64,000 nt of DNA from Paeniglutamicibacter kerguelensis (GTDB lineage Bacteria; Actinomycetota; Actinomycetes; Actinomycetales; Micrococcaceae), in the NCBI RefSeq assembly GCF_017876535.1, contig NZ_JAGIOF010000001.1:2356001-2420000 (forward strand), in the 5' to 3' direction. The position numbers and the translations under genes are program-made. Position 1 is the stretch's first letter; each line of letters opens with the position of its first letter. Positions 22,243 to 31,131 of this stretch are shown here, piece by piece. A model generated the notes under the pieces. The model saw only the letters and a list, made by a program, of their open reading frames with translations. It was not told where the DNA came from and did not search any database.

Positions 22243-23337
22243 CTAGAACCTCACTCGCGGGTCGATGAGCGCGGCGATGATGTCCACGATGAAGTTGGTG
22301 AATGCCACGATGACCGCCAGCAGCACCACGATGCCCTGCACGGCGACGAAGTCGCGTGCGGTGAGGTACTGGGCCAGCTGGAAGCCCAGGCCCTTCCACT
22401 CGAAGGTGGACTCGGTGAGCACGGCGCCGCCGAGCAGCAGCGCGATCTGCAGGCCCATCACGGTGATGATGGGGATCAGCGCCGGACGGTAGGCGTGCTT
22501 GGTGAGCAGCCGGTACTCGGAGACGCCGCGCGAGCGGCCGGCCTCCACGTAGTCGCGGCCCAGTGTGCCGATGACGTTGGTGCGCACCAGGCGCAGGAAC
22601 ACGCCGGCGGTGAGCAGGCCCAGGGCGACGGCCGGGAGCACCGCGTGCCGCGTCACGTCAAGGGCCGCGTCCATGTTGCCGGAGCGCAGGGCATCGAGCA
22701 GGTAGATGCCCGTCGGGTTCTGCAGGGAGGTCAGCTGCAATTCCGCGTTGACCCCGGCGCGTCCGGCGATCGGCAGCCAGCCCAGCCAGACCCCGAAGGC
22801 CAGCTTGAGCAGCAGGCCGGCGAAGAAGACCGGGGTGGCGTAGCAAAGGATCGCGAAGACGCGCAGCACCGCATCGGGCCAGTGGTCGCGCAGCCTGGCC
22901 GCAAGCAGGCCAAAGGGGATGCCGACCAGCAGCGCGATGACCAGCGCGTTGAACGCCAGTTCCAGCGTCGCCGCGCCATAGGTGGCAAGCACCTCGGTGA
23001 CGGCGCGGTTGTCGGAGATGGTGCGTCCGAAGTTGCCGGTAAAGACCTGGCCAAGGTACTCAAAGTACTGCACGATCACCGGGCGGTCGTAGCCGGCCGC
23101 GTGGATGCGTTCGGCCAGCTGGTCGGGGGTGAGCCGCCCGCCCAGGGCCGCGGTGATCGGGTCGCCCGTGACGCGCATCAGGAAGAAGACGAGGGTCACG
23201 AGGATGAAGATGGTGGGGAAAATCAGCAGGAAGCGGGTGACGAGGTAACGTGCAAAGCTGCCTCCCGCTTTCGGTGCCGCGGTGCCCACCGACGGGGGTG
23301 CCGCCGGTGCATCGGCGAGGTCGTTCATGATTGCCAT
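22243..23337 (-). CDS. Peptide ABC transporter permease, DppB-like
   Basis: 364 residues. TM1 at about 35-55 (FLLIFPTIFILVTLVFFLM), then a large extracytoplasmic loop and five further segments. EAA loop GRSRGVSEYRLLTKHAYRPA near residue 260, and the conserved VGGAVLTESTF-type end as LLGGAVLTESTFEWKG. The ATG at 23337 is preferred; TTG at 23343 and ATG at 23328 are alternatives. Second gene of the operon, separated from the binding protein gene by 129 bp that hold a hairpin. Confidence 0.93.
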   Translation of the reverse strand: MAIMNDLADAPAAPPSVGTAAPKAGGSFARYLVTRFLLIFPTIFILVTLVFFLMRVTGDPITAALGGRLTPDQLAERIHAAGYDRPVIVQYFEYLGQVFTGNFGRTISDNRAVTEVLATYGAATLELAFNALVIALLVGIPFGLLAARLRDHWPDAVLRVFAILCYATPVFFAGLLLKLAFGVWLGWLPIAGRAGVNAELQLTSLQNPTGIYLLDALRSGNMDAALDVTRHAVLPAVALGLLTAGVFLRLVRTNVIGTLGRDYVEAGRSRGVSEYRLLTKHAYRPALIPIITVMGLQIALLLGGAVLTESTFEWKGLGFQLAQYLTARDFVAVQGIVVLLAVIVAFTNFIVDIIAALIDPRVRF

Positions 23338-23392
23338 TGACAATGCGTCCTAGCTTGAAAGGTTTACATGTCCGCGGCGCATGACGCGGGAA

Positions 23393-23429
23393 CCTTGGCT
23401 CCTCCCCCGCAACGGGGAAGGAGCCAAGG
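23393..23429 (-). terminator. Intercistronic hairpin between binding protein and permease genes
   Basis: 17-bp arms with one mismatch (23393-23409 with 23413-23429) and a 3-nt loop. There is no U tract, so it is more likely a partial terminator or mRNA-stabilising structure that keeps the binding protein in excess over the permeases than an operon end. Confidence 0.65.
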
Positions 23430-23466
23430 CGGTAGCACCCGCGGTGTTGCGCTACGGGGTTGTTGG

Positions 23467-25104
23467 TTACTTGGCGAGTACACCCAAGCGGAACTTGAAC
23501 GAGGCGTCCAAGGTCTTCTCGACGCCCGTGACGTCGGCACCTGCAACGGCAACCTGCGCGCCCTGAAGCAGCGGCAGGGTGGAGAGGTCGCCGGCGACCT
23601 TGGTCTGGATCTGTTCGATCAGGGCCGTGCGCTTTGCCGGATCGGTTTCCACGCGCTGTTCGTTGATCAGCTTGCCAACCTCGGGGTTGTCGTAGCCGTT
23701 GCCCAGGAAGTTGTCCTTGGCGAAGAACGGGGTCAGGTAGTTGTCCGCATCCGAGTAGTCGGGGAACCAGCCGAGCTGGTACGCCGGGTAGTCGGTGACG
23801 CGCGACTTCTGGTAGGTGACCCATTCGGTGGACTGCAGGTCGACCTTGAACAGGCCGCCGGTTTCCAGCTGTGCCTTCACCTTGGCGTACTCGTCACCCG
23901 AGCTCGGGCCGTAGTGGTCCGGGTTGTACTGCAGCTTCAGGTCGATCGGGGTGGTCACGCCCGCGGCTTCGAGCACGGCCTTGGCCTTGTCGAGCGACGG
24001 GCCGCCGTCCTGGCCGTAGAGCTCCTTCAACGGCTCAATGGCACCGGTGAAGCCCTGCGGCACGTAGGAGTAGACCGGCAGGTAGGTGCCCTTGTAGACG
24101 TCGTTGGCAATCGCTTCGCGGTCGACGAGGTTTGCCGCGGCCTGGCGCACCGCCAGCGACTTCGCCGGGTCCGCGTCGGAGGTCTTGGCGCCGAACGGCA
24201 TGATGTCGAAGTTGAAGACGATGTAGCGCAATTCGCCGCCCGGACCCTTGTGGATCTTGACCTTGGATTCCTTGCTCAGGGAGTCGACGTCGGTCGGCGA
24301 GAGCGAACGCCACGCGACGTCGATGTTGCCCTGCTGCACGTCGAGCTTCAGGTTGTTCGAGTCCGCGTAGTACTTGATGTTGGCGGCGGTGTTTGCCGGT
24401 GCGCCAAGCATGCCCTTGTAGCCGTCGTAGGCCTTGAAGGAAACCAGCGAGTTCTTGGCGTAGCTTTCGATGGTGTACTGGCCGGCAAAGGCCTTGCCGG
24501 CGACGATGTCCTCGTCGGACACAATCTTGTCGGCTGGGAAGACCTCGTCATCGACAATCGGGCCGACGGGGCTGGTCAGGACCTGCGGCCAGGTCTGGTC
24601 GTTGCCGCTCTTGAGCTTGAAGACCACGGTGGTGGCATCCGGAGTCGAGACGCTTTCCAGGTTGCCCAGCAACGAGGAAGGGCCGCTCGGGTCGGCGATC
24701 TTCACCTGACGGTCGAAGGTGTTCTTGACGTCCTTGGAGTCGAGAACGTGGCCGTTGGCCCACTTCAGGTCGGCCTTCAGCTTGACCGTGTATTCGGTGG
24801 GGCTGGTAAACTCGGCCGATTCGGCAATGTCGTTCTTCGGGTCTGCCGAGCCCGGCATCGAGTTGAGCAAGAACGGGTAGATCTGGTTCATGACCATGAA
24901 CGAGCCGTTGTCGTAGGAGCCTGCGGGGTCCAGCAACGTCACCTTGTCGGTGGTTCCCAGGGTGATCGGGGCAGTGGCCGCGCCCGTCGTTCCGCCGCCC
25001 GTGGCATTCGGGGTCGTAGCCGGACCTGTACATGCGGTGAGCGCCAGCGCGGAAATGCCAACTACGGCCGCCGCTACACGCAAACCGTTGATCTTTCGGG
25101 TCAT
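23467..25104 (-). CDS. Peptide ABC transporter substrate-binding lipoprotein (SBP family 5)
   Basis: 545 residues. Lipoprotein signal with lipobox LTAC, Cys at about 25, then a Thr/Gly-rich linker. The family 5 fold is recognisable from the N-terminal domain (PITLGTTDKVTLLDPAGSYD), LKWANGHVLDSKDVKNTFDR, and the SLAVRQAAANLVDREAIAND block. Captures peptides or similar solutes outside the membrane and delivers them to the DppBC-like pore. AAGGA 7 nt before the ATG at 25104 sets the start. First gene of the operon, with its own promoter candidate carrying a CRP/GlxR-like site. Confidence 0.94.
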   Translation of the reverse strand: MTRKINGLRVAAAVVGISALALTACTGPATTPNATGGGTTGAATAPITLGTTDKVTLLDPAGSYDNGSFMVMNQIYPFLLNSMPGSADPKNDIAESAEFTSPTEYTVKLKADLKWANGHVLDSKDVKNTFDRQVKIADPSGPSSLLGNLESVSTPDATTVVFKLKSGNDQTWPQVLTSPVGPIVDDEVFPADKIVSDEDIVAGKAFAGQYTIESYAKNSLVSFKAYDGYKGMLGAPANTAANIKYYADSNNLKLDVQQGNIDVAWRSLSPTDVDSLSKESKVKIHKGPGGELRYIVFNFDIMPFGAKTSDADPAKSLAVRQAAANLVDREAIANDVYKGTYLPVYSYVPQGFTGAIEPLKELYGQDGGPSLDKAKAVLEAAGVTTPIDLKLQYNPDHYGPSSGDEYAKVKAQLETGGLFKVDLQSTEWVTYQKSRVTDYPAYQLGWFPDYSDADNYLTPFFAKDNFLGNGYDNPEVGKLINEQRVETDPAKRTALIEQIQTKVAGDLSTLPLLQGAQVAVAGADVTGVEKTLDASFKFRLGVLAK

Positions 25105-25160
25105 GAGCAATCCTTATCTTGTGCGAGTGCATTAACTGTGGGCTAAACCACATCTGCTAC

Positions 25161-25191
25161 AGCCTAAGTGATCATCGTCACGAAATGTCAA
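25161..25191 (-). promoter_or_regulatory. Promoter candidate of the peptide transporter with CRP/GlxR-like operator
   Basis: On the minus strand TTGACA (25191-25186), 19 bp, TAGGCT (25166-25161). The spacer contains GTGA-N6-TCAC at 25168-25181, the core of the CRP/GlxR consensus. A site between -35 and -10 would be expected to repress. The predicted leader is about 50 nt. Confidence 0.45.
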
Positions 25192-25318
25192 CAAAACTTG
25201 GCGCGCCCCACAATGAATCTGAAACGTGATCTTCACGAACGGGATGCACATGACCCAAACATGACGGCGCTCACCAAGCACACCCGACAACACCGGTTGT
25301 GGCCTAGGCTTGAAGGCG

Positions 25319-25684
25319 ATGATGACACGTAGAGACGCAGCGATTGCCCTGGATATCCCCATGGAGATGGCCAAGCGACATAACATTCCCGCCCGCTTGA
25401 GCGAGGCGCAATTCGCCGAGCTCAATGCCAATCCCCCGGCCTGGCTGATCCAGTCACGCGCCAACCGCCAAGGCAAGCGCCCGGTATGGGTGCAGCTGAC
25501 CTGCGCCGTGTGCGGCTTCAGCGAGGCCGAACGGCCCAAGAAGTGGTGGCCGGAATTCGACTTCGTGCACTGCGCCGAACACGGCCCCGCGCAATTGCCG
25601 TCCCTTGAAGCAGGCAAGACCCGCCTGGAGTACCCGGACATCTCCACCCACATGTACGGCATCGTGGACGAGGCAAAGGCCTAG
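25319..25684 (+). CDS. DUF5997-type small protein
   Basis: 121 residues from the ATG at 25319 (25322 also possible, TTG at 25310 unlikely). The N-terminal half has an HTH-like look (AAIALDIPMEMAKRHNIPAR), followed by SEAQFAELNANPPAWL. The middle carries CAVCGFSE and later HCAEHG, a possible Cys2His2-type metal site. No signal or membrane segment. The family is common in Micrococcaceae and its function is unknown. Single gene, divergent from the peptide-binding protein, with a terminator-like hairpin after it. Confidence 0.72.
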   Translation: MMTRRDAAIALDIPMEMAKRHNIPARLSEAQFAELNANPPAWLIQSRANRQGKRPVWVQLTCAVCGFSEAERPKKWWPEFDFVHCAEHGPAQLPSLEAGKTRLEYPDISTHMYGIVDEAKA

Positions 25685-25703
25685 CCGCACAGCCAAGAAC
25701 CAC

Positions 25704-25752
25704 AAAGTCCCGTTTTCCTTCCGCCTGGTGCGGCGGGAAGACGGGGCTTTTT
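25704..25752 (+). terminator. Intrinsic terminator with imperfect stem
   Basis: GTCCCGTTTTCC...CCGCC pairs imperfectly with GGCGGGAAGACGGGGC and is followed by TTTTT (25748-25752). Confidence 0.6.
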
Positions 25753-26394
25753 GCGTGTCGGCCGGGCAACGGGAAGGATCCTCGCCGACCGGCCCTGCGC
25801 TCCGGCGGTTGGTCGGTGGGATCGGCTAGTACGAAAATGTCTGGAGCATGGCTTACGTGCGGGGTCCGGAGGGGATCATTGTGTCCCTGGCCGAAAGGAT
25901 CGGTTGACGCCGACGGCCTGCTTCCTCCATCCGTCGACTACGCGGACTCCGGAAAACCTCAGTTGCCATAGCTGATTCACGACAGGCGGGTCACGGTCTC
26001 GAATCGAGCGTTGGAGTGGACCGAAACGGCAACCTCAAGCTTGAGCGCTGACTGTCCCGCATTGGCGCATTCTAAAGGGACGACTGCGTTGTTGCATTCA
26101 AAGTCCACCATTGGTGGGCACAAGGGAAGGAAAACATTCGTCTCGAACGAGGCATGACCTACTCGGCTCGGAGCCTGCGGCCGGGTCCGCGGTCGTGCAT
26201 TGGCCTGAATCGGTCCGGCAACTGCACGACCTAACGTGTGCCCGCTCCGGGCACGTGCCCAACGACGACTCTGGATGTGTCCGCTTAAACGTGGGGTTGG
26301 GGGAGAAACGATTGTGGAACCAGGAGTCTGGCGCTAGGTTGAAATATGCTACGGCCAAGTGGCCGGGTTCGGATCCCTCCAAGGCAGGTACATA
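25753..26394. other. Intergenic stretch without a recognisable gene
   Basis: Six-frame reading gives only short frames with no family look. Base composition is less GC-biased than the flanking genes. The one structure seen is GTGCCCG-CTC-CGGGCAC at 26238-26254. It may be an eroded gene. Confidence 0.5.
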
Positions 26395-26814
26395 ATGGCT
26401 CAGCTTGGAATGCTTCTTCTGCGCGTTGTGGTTGGTTTGATTTTTGCCATGCATGGCTGGCAAAAATTCAATGAGTTCACTATTGCCGGCACCCAGGCTT
26501 CGTTCCAGGAGATGGGCGTGCCGATGGCAGACCTTGCTGCCCCCGGGGTAGCGACCCTGGAGCTGATTGGTGGGATCGCCATGGTTCTTGGGGTGCTGAC
26601 GCGCATTTTCGCCGCCCTGCTCATATGTGACATGCTCGGTGCGATGTTCATCGTGCATCTCAGCAACGGCTTTTTCGTGGCCAAGAACGGCCTTGAATTT
26701 GTCCTGCTGCTTGCCGCGGCATGCCTGCTGTTTGTCCTTGCCGGGGCCGGCCGGTATTCCGTGGACCACGCACTGTTCGGCAGTAGGAGCTCAAAATTGA
26801 GCAAGCTAGCCTGA
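26395..26814 (+). CDS. DoxX family membrane protein
   Basis: 139 residues with four hydrophobic segments (about 3-20, 50-68, 72-92, 100-122). The DoxX signature is clear: LLLRVVVGLIFAMHGWQKF at the N-terminus and the GGIAMVLGVLTRIFAALL hairpin. DoxX proteins link to thiol or redox homeostasis in mycobacteria (with SodA and SseA), but neither partner is here. Start ATG 26395 follows AAGGCAGGTACATA. Codon use is less GC-rich than in neighbouring genes. Confidence 0.88.
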   Translation: MAQLGMLLLRVVVGLIFAMHGWQKFNEFTIAGTQASFQEMGVPMADLAAPGVATLELIGGIAMVLGVLTRIFAALLICDMLGAMFIVHLSNGFFVAKNGLEFVLLLAAACLLFVLAGAGRYSVDHALFGSRSSKLSKLA

Positions 26815-27038
26815 ACCCCCGGCTACCGAGGTGCCCAACCCCGGTTGGCGGCTCGCCAAGAGAAGTGCGGCCACGCCACCACGACGCAGAGCAACACCTC
26901 ATGCGGGCCACAGCCTTGTCCTCGAGGTTCACGATGTGGAAACGGACGTCTGGATCCACTCGGGATGCCTACCACTGAAGAGTCGGCACAGAAAATCCCG
27001 GCTACCGGCCTCCCAAGCAGAAAAGCTAGGCTGTCGGG

Positions 27039-27536
27039 ATGGTTATTGACTCAACTGCCATACGCTCGCCCGCAGTGAGGGTGGGTCTCATGGGTTTCCT
27101 GGTGGTTGCCGGCTATGCGGTCTTCGGTGCGGTCCACGTACTGGTGTGGAATCCATTGGCGGCGGTGCCAAGTGCCACCTTGGCCCAAATCCATGCCGAA
27201 ATGGACTGGGCAAACGAGTCATTGGCCACTCCCTTGGTCATGACGTGGACAGTCATGGGAATTCTCTTGGCCGCAGGTGTGCTGGCAGCGTCGCTCACGC
27301 GAAAAATTTCGGCGGCCAGAGCCACTACGCTGAACCTTCTATTGATCGTGTTGGGTGCACCTTCCCTGATGTTTGCTTCCTTCCCCGCAGGCATGGGCAT
27401 CGCCGATACTTTCGGCATATCCGGCGGGGACTACGCGCCCTGGGGAGGTCTTCTGTATGTCACCAGCGCCGTGGCATTGGTGCTCCTGGCCATCCAGATG
27501 GTCCGCAGGCGCCCGAAACCGGCGCAGGCCGGCTAG
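27039..27536 (+). CDS. Small integral membrane protein, function unknown
   Basis: 165 residues with four predicted membrane segments (about 14-36, 67-86, 92-112, 135-155). The first loop has VHVLVWNPLAAVPSATL; the C-terminus is basic (MVRRRPKPAQAG). No catalytic motif is visible. Start ATG at 27039; upstream in-frame codons are absent. It converges on mnmA across a 25-bp perfect hairpin. Both this gene and the DoxX gene look like single-gene units. Confidence 0.65.
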   Translation: MVIDSTAIRSPAVRVGLMGFLVVAGYAVFGAVHVLVWNPLAAVPSATLAQIHAEMDWANESLATPLVMTWTVMGILLAAGVLAASLTRKISAARATTLNLLLIVLGAPSLMFASFPAGMGIADTFGISGGDYAPWGGLLYVTSAVALVLLAIQMVRRRPKPAQAG

Positions 27537-27580
27537 TTCCTCCGCTGTTCCGTAGCAGCTCCAAGAACGTTGGCGCCACA

Positions 27581-27634
27581 AACGAGAAGGGCCTCCGTGT
27601 GAATGAATCCATTCACACGGAGGCCCTTCTCGTT
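27581..27634. terminator. Long perfect hairpin between convergent genes
   Basis: 25-bp perfect stem (27581-27605 with 27610-27634) and 4-nt loop AATC, lying between the membrane protein gene and mnmA. It probably works for both strands although U runs are short. Confidence 0.8.
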
Positions 27635-27646
27635 CGGTACGGGCGC

Positions 27647-28783
27647 TTAGGACACCAGGCTCGAGTCCCATGCGGCGGAACGTGCCGAGTCGATGGTCGC
27701 CTGGCCCAGCACGCGGGTGCCCTGGTAGACGACCATGGTCTGGCCCGGGGCCACCCCGCGCATCGGCTCGACCAGGGTGGCGACCAGGATGGAGCTTCCG
27801 TCTTCGAGGGTCTGCACCTGGGCGCGGGCGTCGACAGGGTCGCCGTGCGCGCGTACCTGGACCATGCAGTCGAATTCGGTTCCGGACTCGGCATCGGCGA
27901 TCGGCAACCCGGCCCAGGAAATCCTGATGCCGCGCAGCTCGTCCACTGCCAGCAGCGCCTCGGGGCCGACGATGACCTTGTTTTCCTTCGGACGGATTTC
28001 CAGCACGAAGCGCGGCTTGCCGTCGGCGGCGGGAACCCCGAGCTTCAGGCCCTTGCGCTGTCCGACAGTGAAGGCGTGCGCGCCCTCGTGCTGGCCCAGG
28101 GCCTTGCCCTCGTGGTCGACGATCTCGCCCTGGGTCATGTCGATGCGCTCGGCCAGCCAACCGCGGGTGTCCCCGTCGGGGATGAAGCAGATGTCGTGGC
28201 TGTCCGGCTTGTTGGCCACCGAGAGCCCGCGGGCCTCGGCCTCGGCGCGGACTTCCGCCTTCGAGGGGGTGTCGGCCAGCGGGAAGATGCAGTGCTCGAG
28301 CTGCTCGCGGGTCAGCACGCCCAGCACGTAGGACTGGTCCTTGGCCCAGTCGGCGGCGCGGTGCAGCTCCGGGTTGCCTTCTTCGTCGCGGATCACCTTG
28401 GCGTAGTGCCCGGTGCAGACCGCGTCGAAGCCCAGGGCGATCGCCTTTTCCAGCAGGGCCGCGAACTTGATGCGTTCGTTGCAGCGCATGCAGGGGTTCG
28501 GGGTGCGGCCGGCCTCGTACTCGGAGATGAAGTCGTCGACCACGTCCTCCTTGAAGCGCTCGGAGAAGTCCCACACGTAGTACGGGATGCCGAGCTTGTC
28601 GCAGGCGCGCCAGGCGTCGTTGGAGTCCTCGACGGTGCAGCAGCCGCGGCTTCCGGTGCGCAGGGTGCCGGGCATGCGGGACAGGGCCAGGTGCACGCCG
28701 ACGACCTCGTGGCCGGCCTCGACTGCCCGCGCCGCCGCAACGGCCGAGTCGACCCCGCCGCTCATTGCTGCCAAAACCTTCAT
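27647..28783 (-). CDS. mnmA: tRNA-specific 2-thiouridylase MnmA
   Basis: 378 residues. PP-loop ATPase motif SGGVDS at about 8-13, the catalytic cysteines in TPNPCMRCN (about 98) and [10 protein letters not shown] (about 196), and the C-terminal tRNA-binding barrels ([26 protein letters not shown]). It adds sulfur to U34 of Lys, Glu and Gln tRNAs. The ATG at 28783 overlaps the stop of the cysteine desulfurase gene, the sulfur source, so the pair is translationally coupled. Length is normal. Confidence 0.96.
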   Translation of the reverse strand: MKVLAAMSGGVDSAVAAARAVEAGHEVVGVHLALSRMPGTLRTGSRGCCTVEDSNDAWRACDKLGIPYYVWDFSERFKEDVVDDFISEYEAGRTPNPCMRCNERIKFAALLEKAIALGFDAVCTGHYAKVIRDEEGNPELHRAADWAKDQSYVLGVLTREQLEHCIFPLADTPSKAEVRAEAEARGLSVANKPDSHDICFIPDGDTRGWLAERIDMTQGEIVDHEGKALGQHEGAHAFTVGQRKGLKLGVPAADGKPRFVLEIRPKENKVIVGPEALLAVDELRGIRISWAGLPIADAESGTEFDCMVQVRAHGDPVDARAQVQTLEDGSSILVATLVEPMRGVAPGQTMVVYQGTRVLGQATIDSARSAAWDSSLVS

Positions 28784-30015
28784 CGTGTAAACCCTGTCCC
28801 TGCTGTTTGGATGCTGCTGACTTGTGCGGCCATGCCGGCCTTTTTTGCGCGCGCGTAGGCCTCGGGCAACGCGGCCACCAAGGTTTCAACGTCGGCGGCG
28901 CTCGATGTATGCCCGAGCGTGAAGCGCTGGGCTCCGCGGGCGGTTTCCTCGTCCCGGCCCATGGCCAGCAACACGTGGGAGGGACGCGGCACGCCCGCGG
29001 TGCAGGCCGATCCCGTGGATGAGTGCACCCCGAGCATGTCCAGCACGAAGAGCAGCGAGTCGCCCTCGCAGCCCGGGAAGGTGAAGTGCGCGTTGCCCGG
29101 AAGCCGGGTGCCGGCGTGGGCCGGGTCCTCGGTGCCGTTGATGACGGCCTCCGGGACCAGCTCGCGCACCCCGGCCACCAGGGCGTCGCGCAGCGTGGCA
29201 AGGCGCTCGTTTTCCCGGGCCAGGTCCTTGGCCGCCTCGGTGGCCGCCGCCGCGAAGCCGGCGGCCGCGGCCGCGTTCAGGGTTCCGGAGCGCAGTGCGC
29301 GCTCGTGCCCGCCGCCGTGCTGGACCGGGGTGAGCACCACGTTGCGGCGCACGAAGAGGGCGCCGATGCCCACCGGTCCGCCGATCTTGTGCCCGCTCAC
29401 GGCCATGGTCGCCAGGCCCGAATCCGCGAAGGAGATGGGCACTGCGGTGAAGGCCTGGACCGCGTCGGAGTGCACGGGGATGCCGTGGGGCTCGGCGAGC
29501 GCAACGACCTTGTCGATGGGCTGGATGCTGCCGACCTCGTTGTTCGCCCACATGAGGGTGAGCAGTGCGATCGAGTCGGGGTCTTTGGCGATTTCCGCCT
29601 CGAGCACCGCCAAGTCGACGACCCCGTCGCTGTCCACGGGCAGCCAGGTGACTTCGGCCCCCTCGTGCGCCTGCAGCCATTCGACGGTGTCGAGCACCGC
29701 GTGGTGTTCGATCACGGAGCAGAGGATGCGCTTGCGTACCGGGTTGGCGTCGCGCCGGTTCCAGTACAGGCCCTTGATCGCGAGGTTGTCCGACTCGGTG
29801 CCGCCGGAGGTGAAGATGACCTCCGAGGCGTGCGCCCCGGCCGCGGCGGCGAGTTGTTCGCGTGATTCCTCCATGACGCGGTGGGCGCGGCGCCCGGCCC
29901 CGTGCAGCGAGGAGGGGTTGCCGGTTTGCGCCAGCTCACGGGTCATGGCAGCCAGGGCGGCCGGTGACATGGGAGTGGTGGCGGCATGGTCAAGGTAAAC
30001 GGGGGTGGTGCGCAC
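28780..30015 (-). CDS. Cysteine desulfurase (NifS/IscS type)
   Basis: 411 residues, class V PLP-dependent enzyme. PLP lysine in SGHKIGGP at about 205, the TSGGTESDN anchor near residue 70, and the catalytic Cys in STGSACTAG at about 328. The short catalytic loop marks the group I (IscS/NifS) type. It moves sulfur from cysteine to an active-site persulfide and, given the overlap with mnmA, most likely feeds tRNA thiolation. GTG start at 30015 ([15 protein letters not shown]). First gene of the unit. Confidence 0.95.
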   Translation of the reverse strand: MRTTPVYLDHAATTPMSPAALAAMTRELAQTGNPSSLHGAGRRAHRVMEESREQLAAAAGAHASEVIFTSGGTESDNLAIKGLYWNRRDANPVRKRILCSVIEHHAVLDTVEWLQAHEGAEVTWLPVDSDGVVDLAVLEAEIAKDPDSIALLTLMWANNEVGSIQPIDKVVALAEPHGIPVHSDAVQAFTAVPISFADSGLATMAVSGHKIGGPVGIGALFVRRNVVLTPVQHGGGHERALRSGTLNAAAAAGFAAAATEAAKDLARENERLATLRDALVAGVRELVPEAVINGTEDPAHAGTRLPGNAHFTFPGCEGDSLLFVLDMLGVHSSTGSACTAGVPRPSHVLLAMGRDEETARGAQRFTLGHTSSAADVETLVAALPEAYARAKKAGMAAQVSSIQTAGTGFTR

Positions 30016-30107
30016 CGCTCAATTCTACCGTCACGGTGCGCGGGCCACGCAGAGGTGTTGCTCACAAGCCCCTTGCCGGACCGGCCCCCCACCTTCCCCG
30101 ATCCGGG

Positions 30108-31016
30108 TCAGTTCGTGAATTCGCCCTCGATCAGGTCGCCGAGGTCGTCGTCGTCCTCGCCCTCCACCTCGACGGGCATCGGGTTCACGTTGTCCCCGTC
30201 CAGGTCCAGGCGGGTGTCGATGGCCACCTCGTGGGCCTCGATGTCCGGGCAGGCCAGCAACGCGTCAACCAGCGCGCGGGAACCGGCGACGATGCTCGAG
30301 TCCTCGTAGAGTTCGGTGGACAGCAGCCAGGCGCGGTCGGCGGGCCAGGCGAGGTTCGGGGCCTGGCGCTGCTCCCCCTCGGAGGTGCGCGCCCACAGCG
30401 GGCTGGCAAGGTCCTCGAACGTACCTTCGAATACGTAGAAGGACCTGTAGGCGGAGCCCATCTGCAAGGTCGGGCCGTTGCGGACCTCCTCAGAGAAGGC
30501 CGGGCGTTTGGCCTCGGCGTTGGCGGCCTCCCTGCGGGCGGCGTTTTCTTCTTCGGTCAACTTCGGGTCGTCATCGTGGAGCACCTCGATCCGGTCCCCG
30601 CCGTGGATGAACGCCAGTCCGTTCCACAGTGCCAGGAAGATTTCCCGCGGGGTCTGTGTATGGGCCGCGAGGATCGGCGCGATGGCAGCCAGCTGGCCGG
30701 CGGGCAGTCCGTCGCCGGACGGGGCTTCCCCCTCCCAGGCGTCCTCCACCAGGGCGATGCCGTCCTCGCTGATGCCAGAGACCGGGGTGAACTGAGCGCC
30801 GCCGTGCATGGTGGTGCCGCGTCCCTTGGCGATCCTGCCCCAGCGCACGGCCTCGCCGTCGAGCCCCAACGCGGGGTGGAAGATGCGCGCGTACGCCTCG
30901 TAGCCGGCCGGGACCTGTCCCGCCACCAGGTCGGCAACCTCCGAGTCCGTCGATTGCGCCGCCAGCGCGTCGACGATCCAGCTACCGGCAACGGGTCCCG
31001 CAAAGTTCAAAGTCAT
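30108..31016 (-). CDS. Conserved actinobacterial hypothetical protein
   Basis: 302 residues, acidic, soluble, with no signal or membrane segment. Blocks seen: VPAGYEAYARIFHPA, AAHTQTPREIFLALWNG, MGSAYRSFYVFEGTFEDL and PADRAWLLSTELYEDSSI. Tyr/Trp-rich segments with WNGLAFIHGG suggest a compact alpha/beta fold. The C-terminus ends in an acidic tail (EVEGEDDDDLGDL). It lies 92 bp upstream of the cysteine desulfurase on the same strand and divergent from the FolP-like gene. Function unknown; homologues are known only as hypothetical. Confidence 0.7.
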   Translation of the reverse strand: MTLNFAGPVAGSWIVDALAAQSTDSEVADLVAGQVPAGYEAYARIFHPALGLDGEAVRWGRIAKGRGTTMHGGAQFTPVSGISEDGIALVEDAWEGEAPSGDGLPAGQLAAIAPILAAHTQTPREIFLALWNGLAFIHGGDRIEVLHDDDPKLTEEENAARREAANAEAKRPAFSEEVRNGPTLQMGSAYRSFYVFEGTFEDLASPLWARTSEGEQRQAPNLAWPADRAWLLSTELYEDSSIVAGSRALVDALLACPDIEAHEVAIDTRLDLDGDNVNPMPVEVEGEDDDDLGDLIEGEFTN

Positions 31017-31131
31017 GGCAACAGGTTACCGAGGAATCCGCACCCGGGTGGAGCCGGTGCGACGCAGAACACCCCGAAGCGGCCGGTGAGCTGGTATGAA
31101 TGGATCAACCGCGTCAAGGGAGAAACCAAGC

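Noticed and set aside
26098..26769. 223-codon minus-strand frame over the DoxX gene
   Set aside because: Antisense to DoxX, no recognisable motif and no ribosome binding site.
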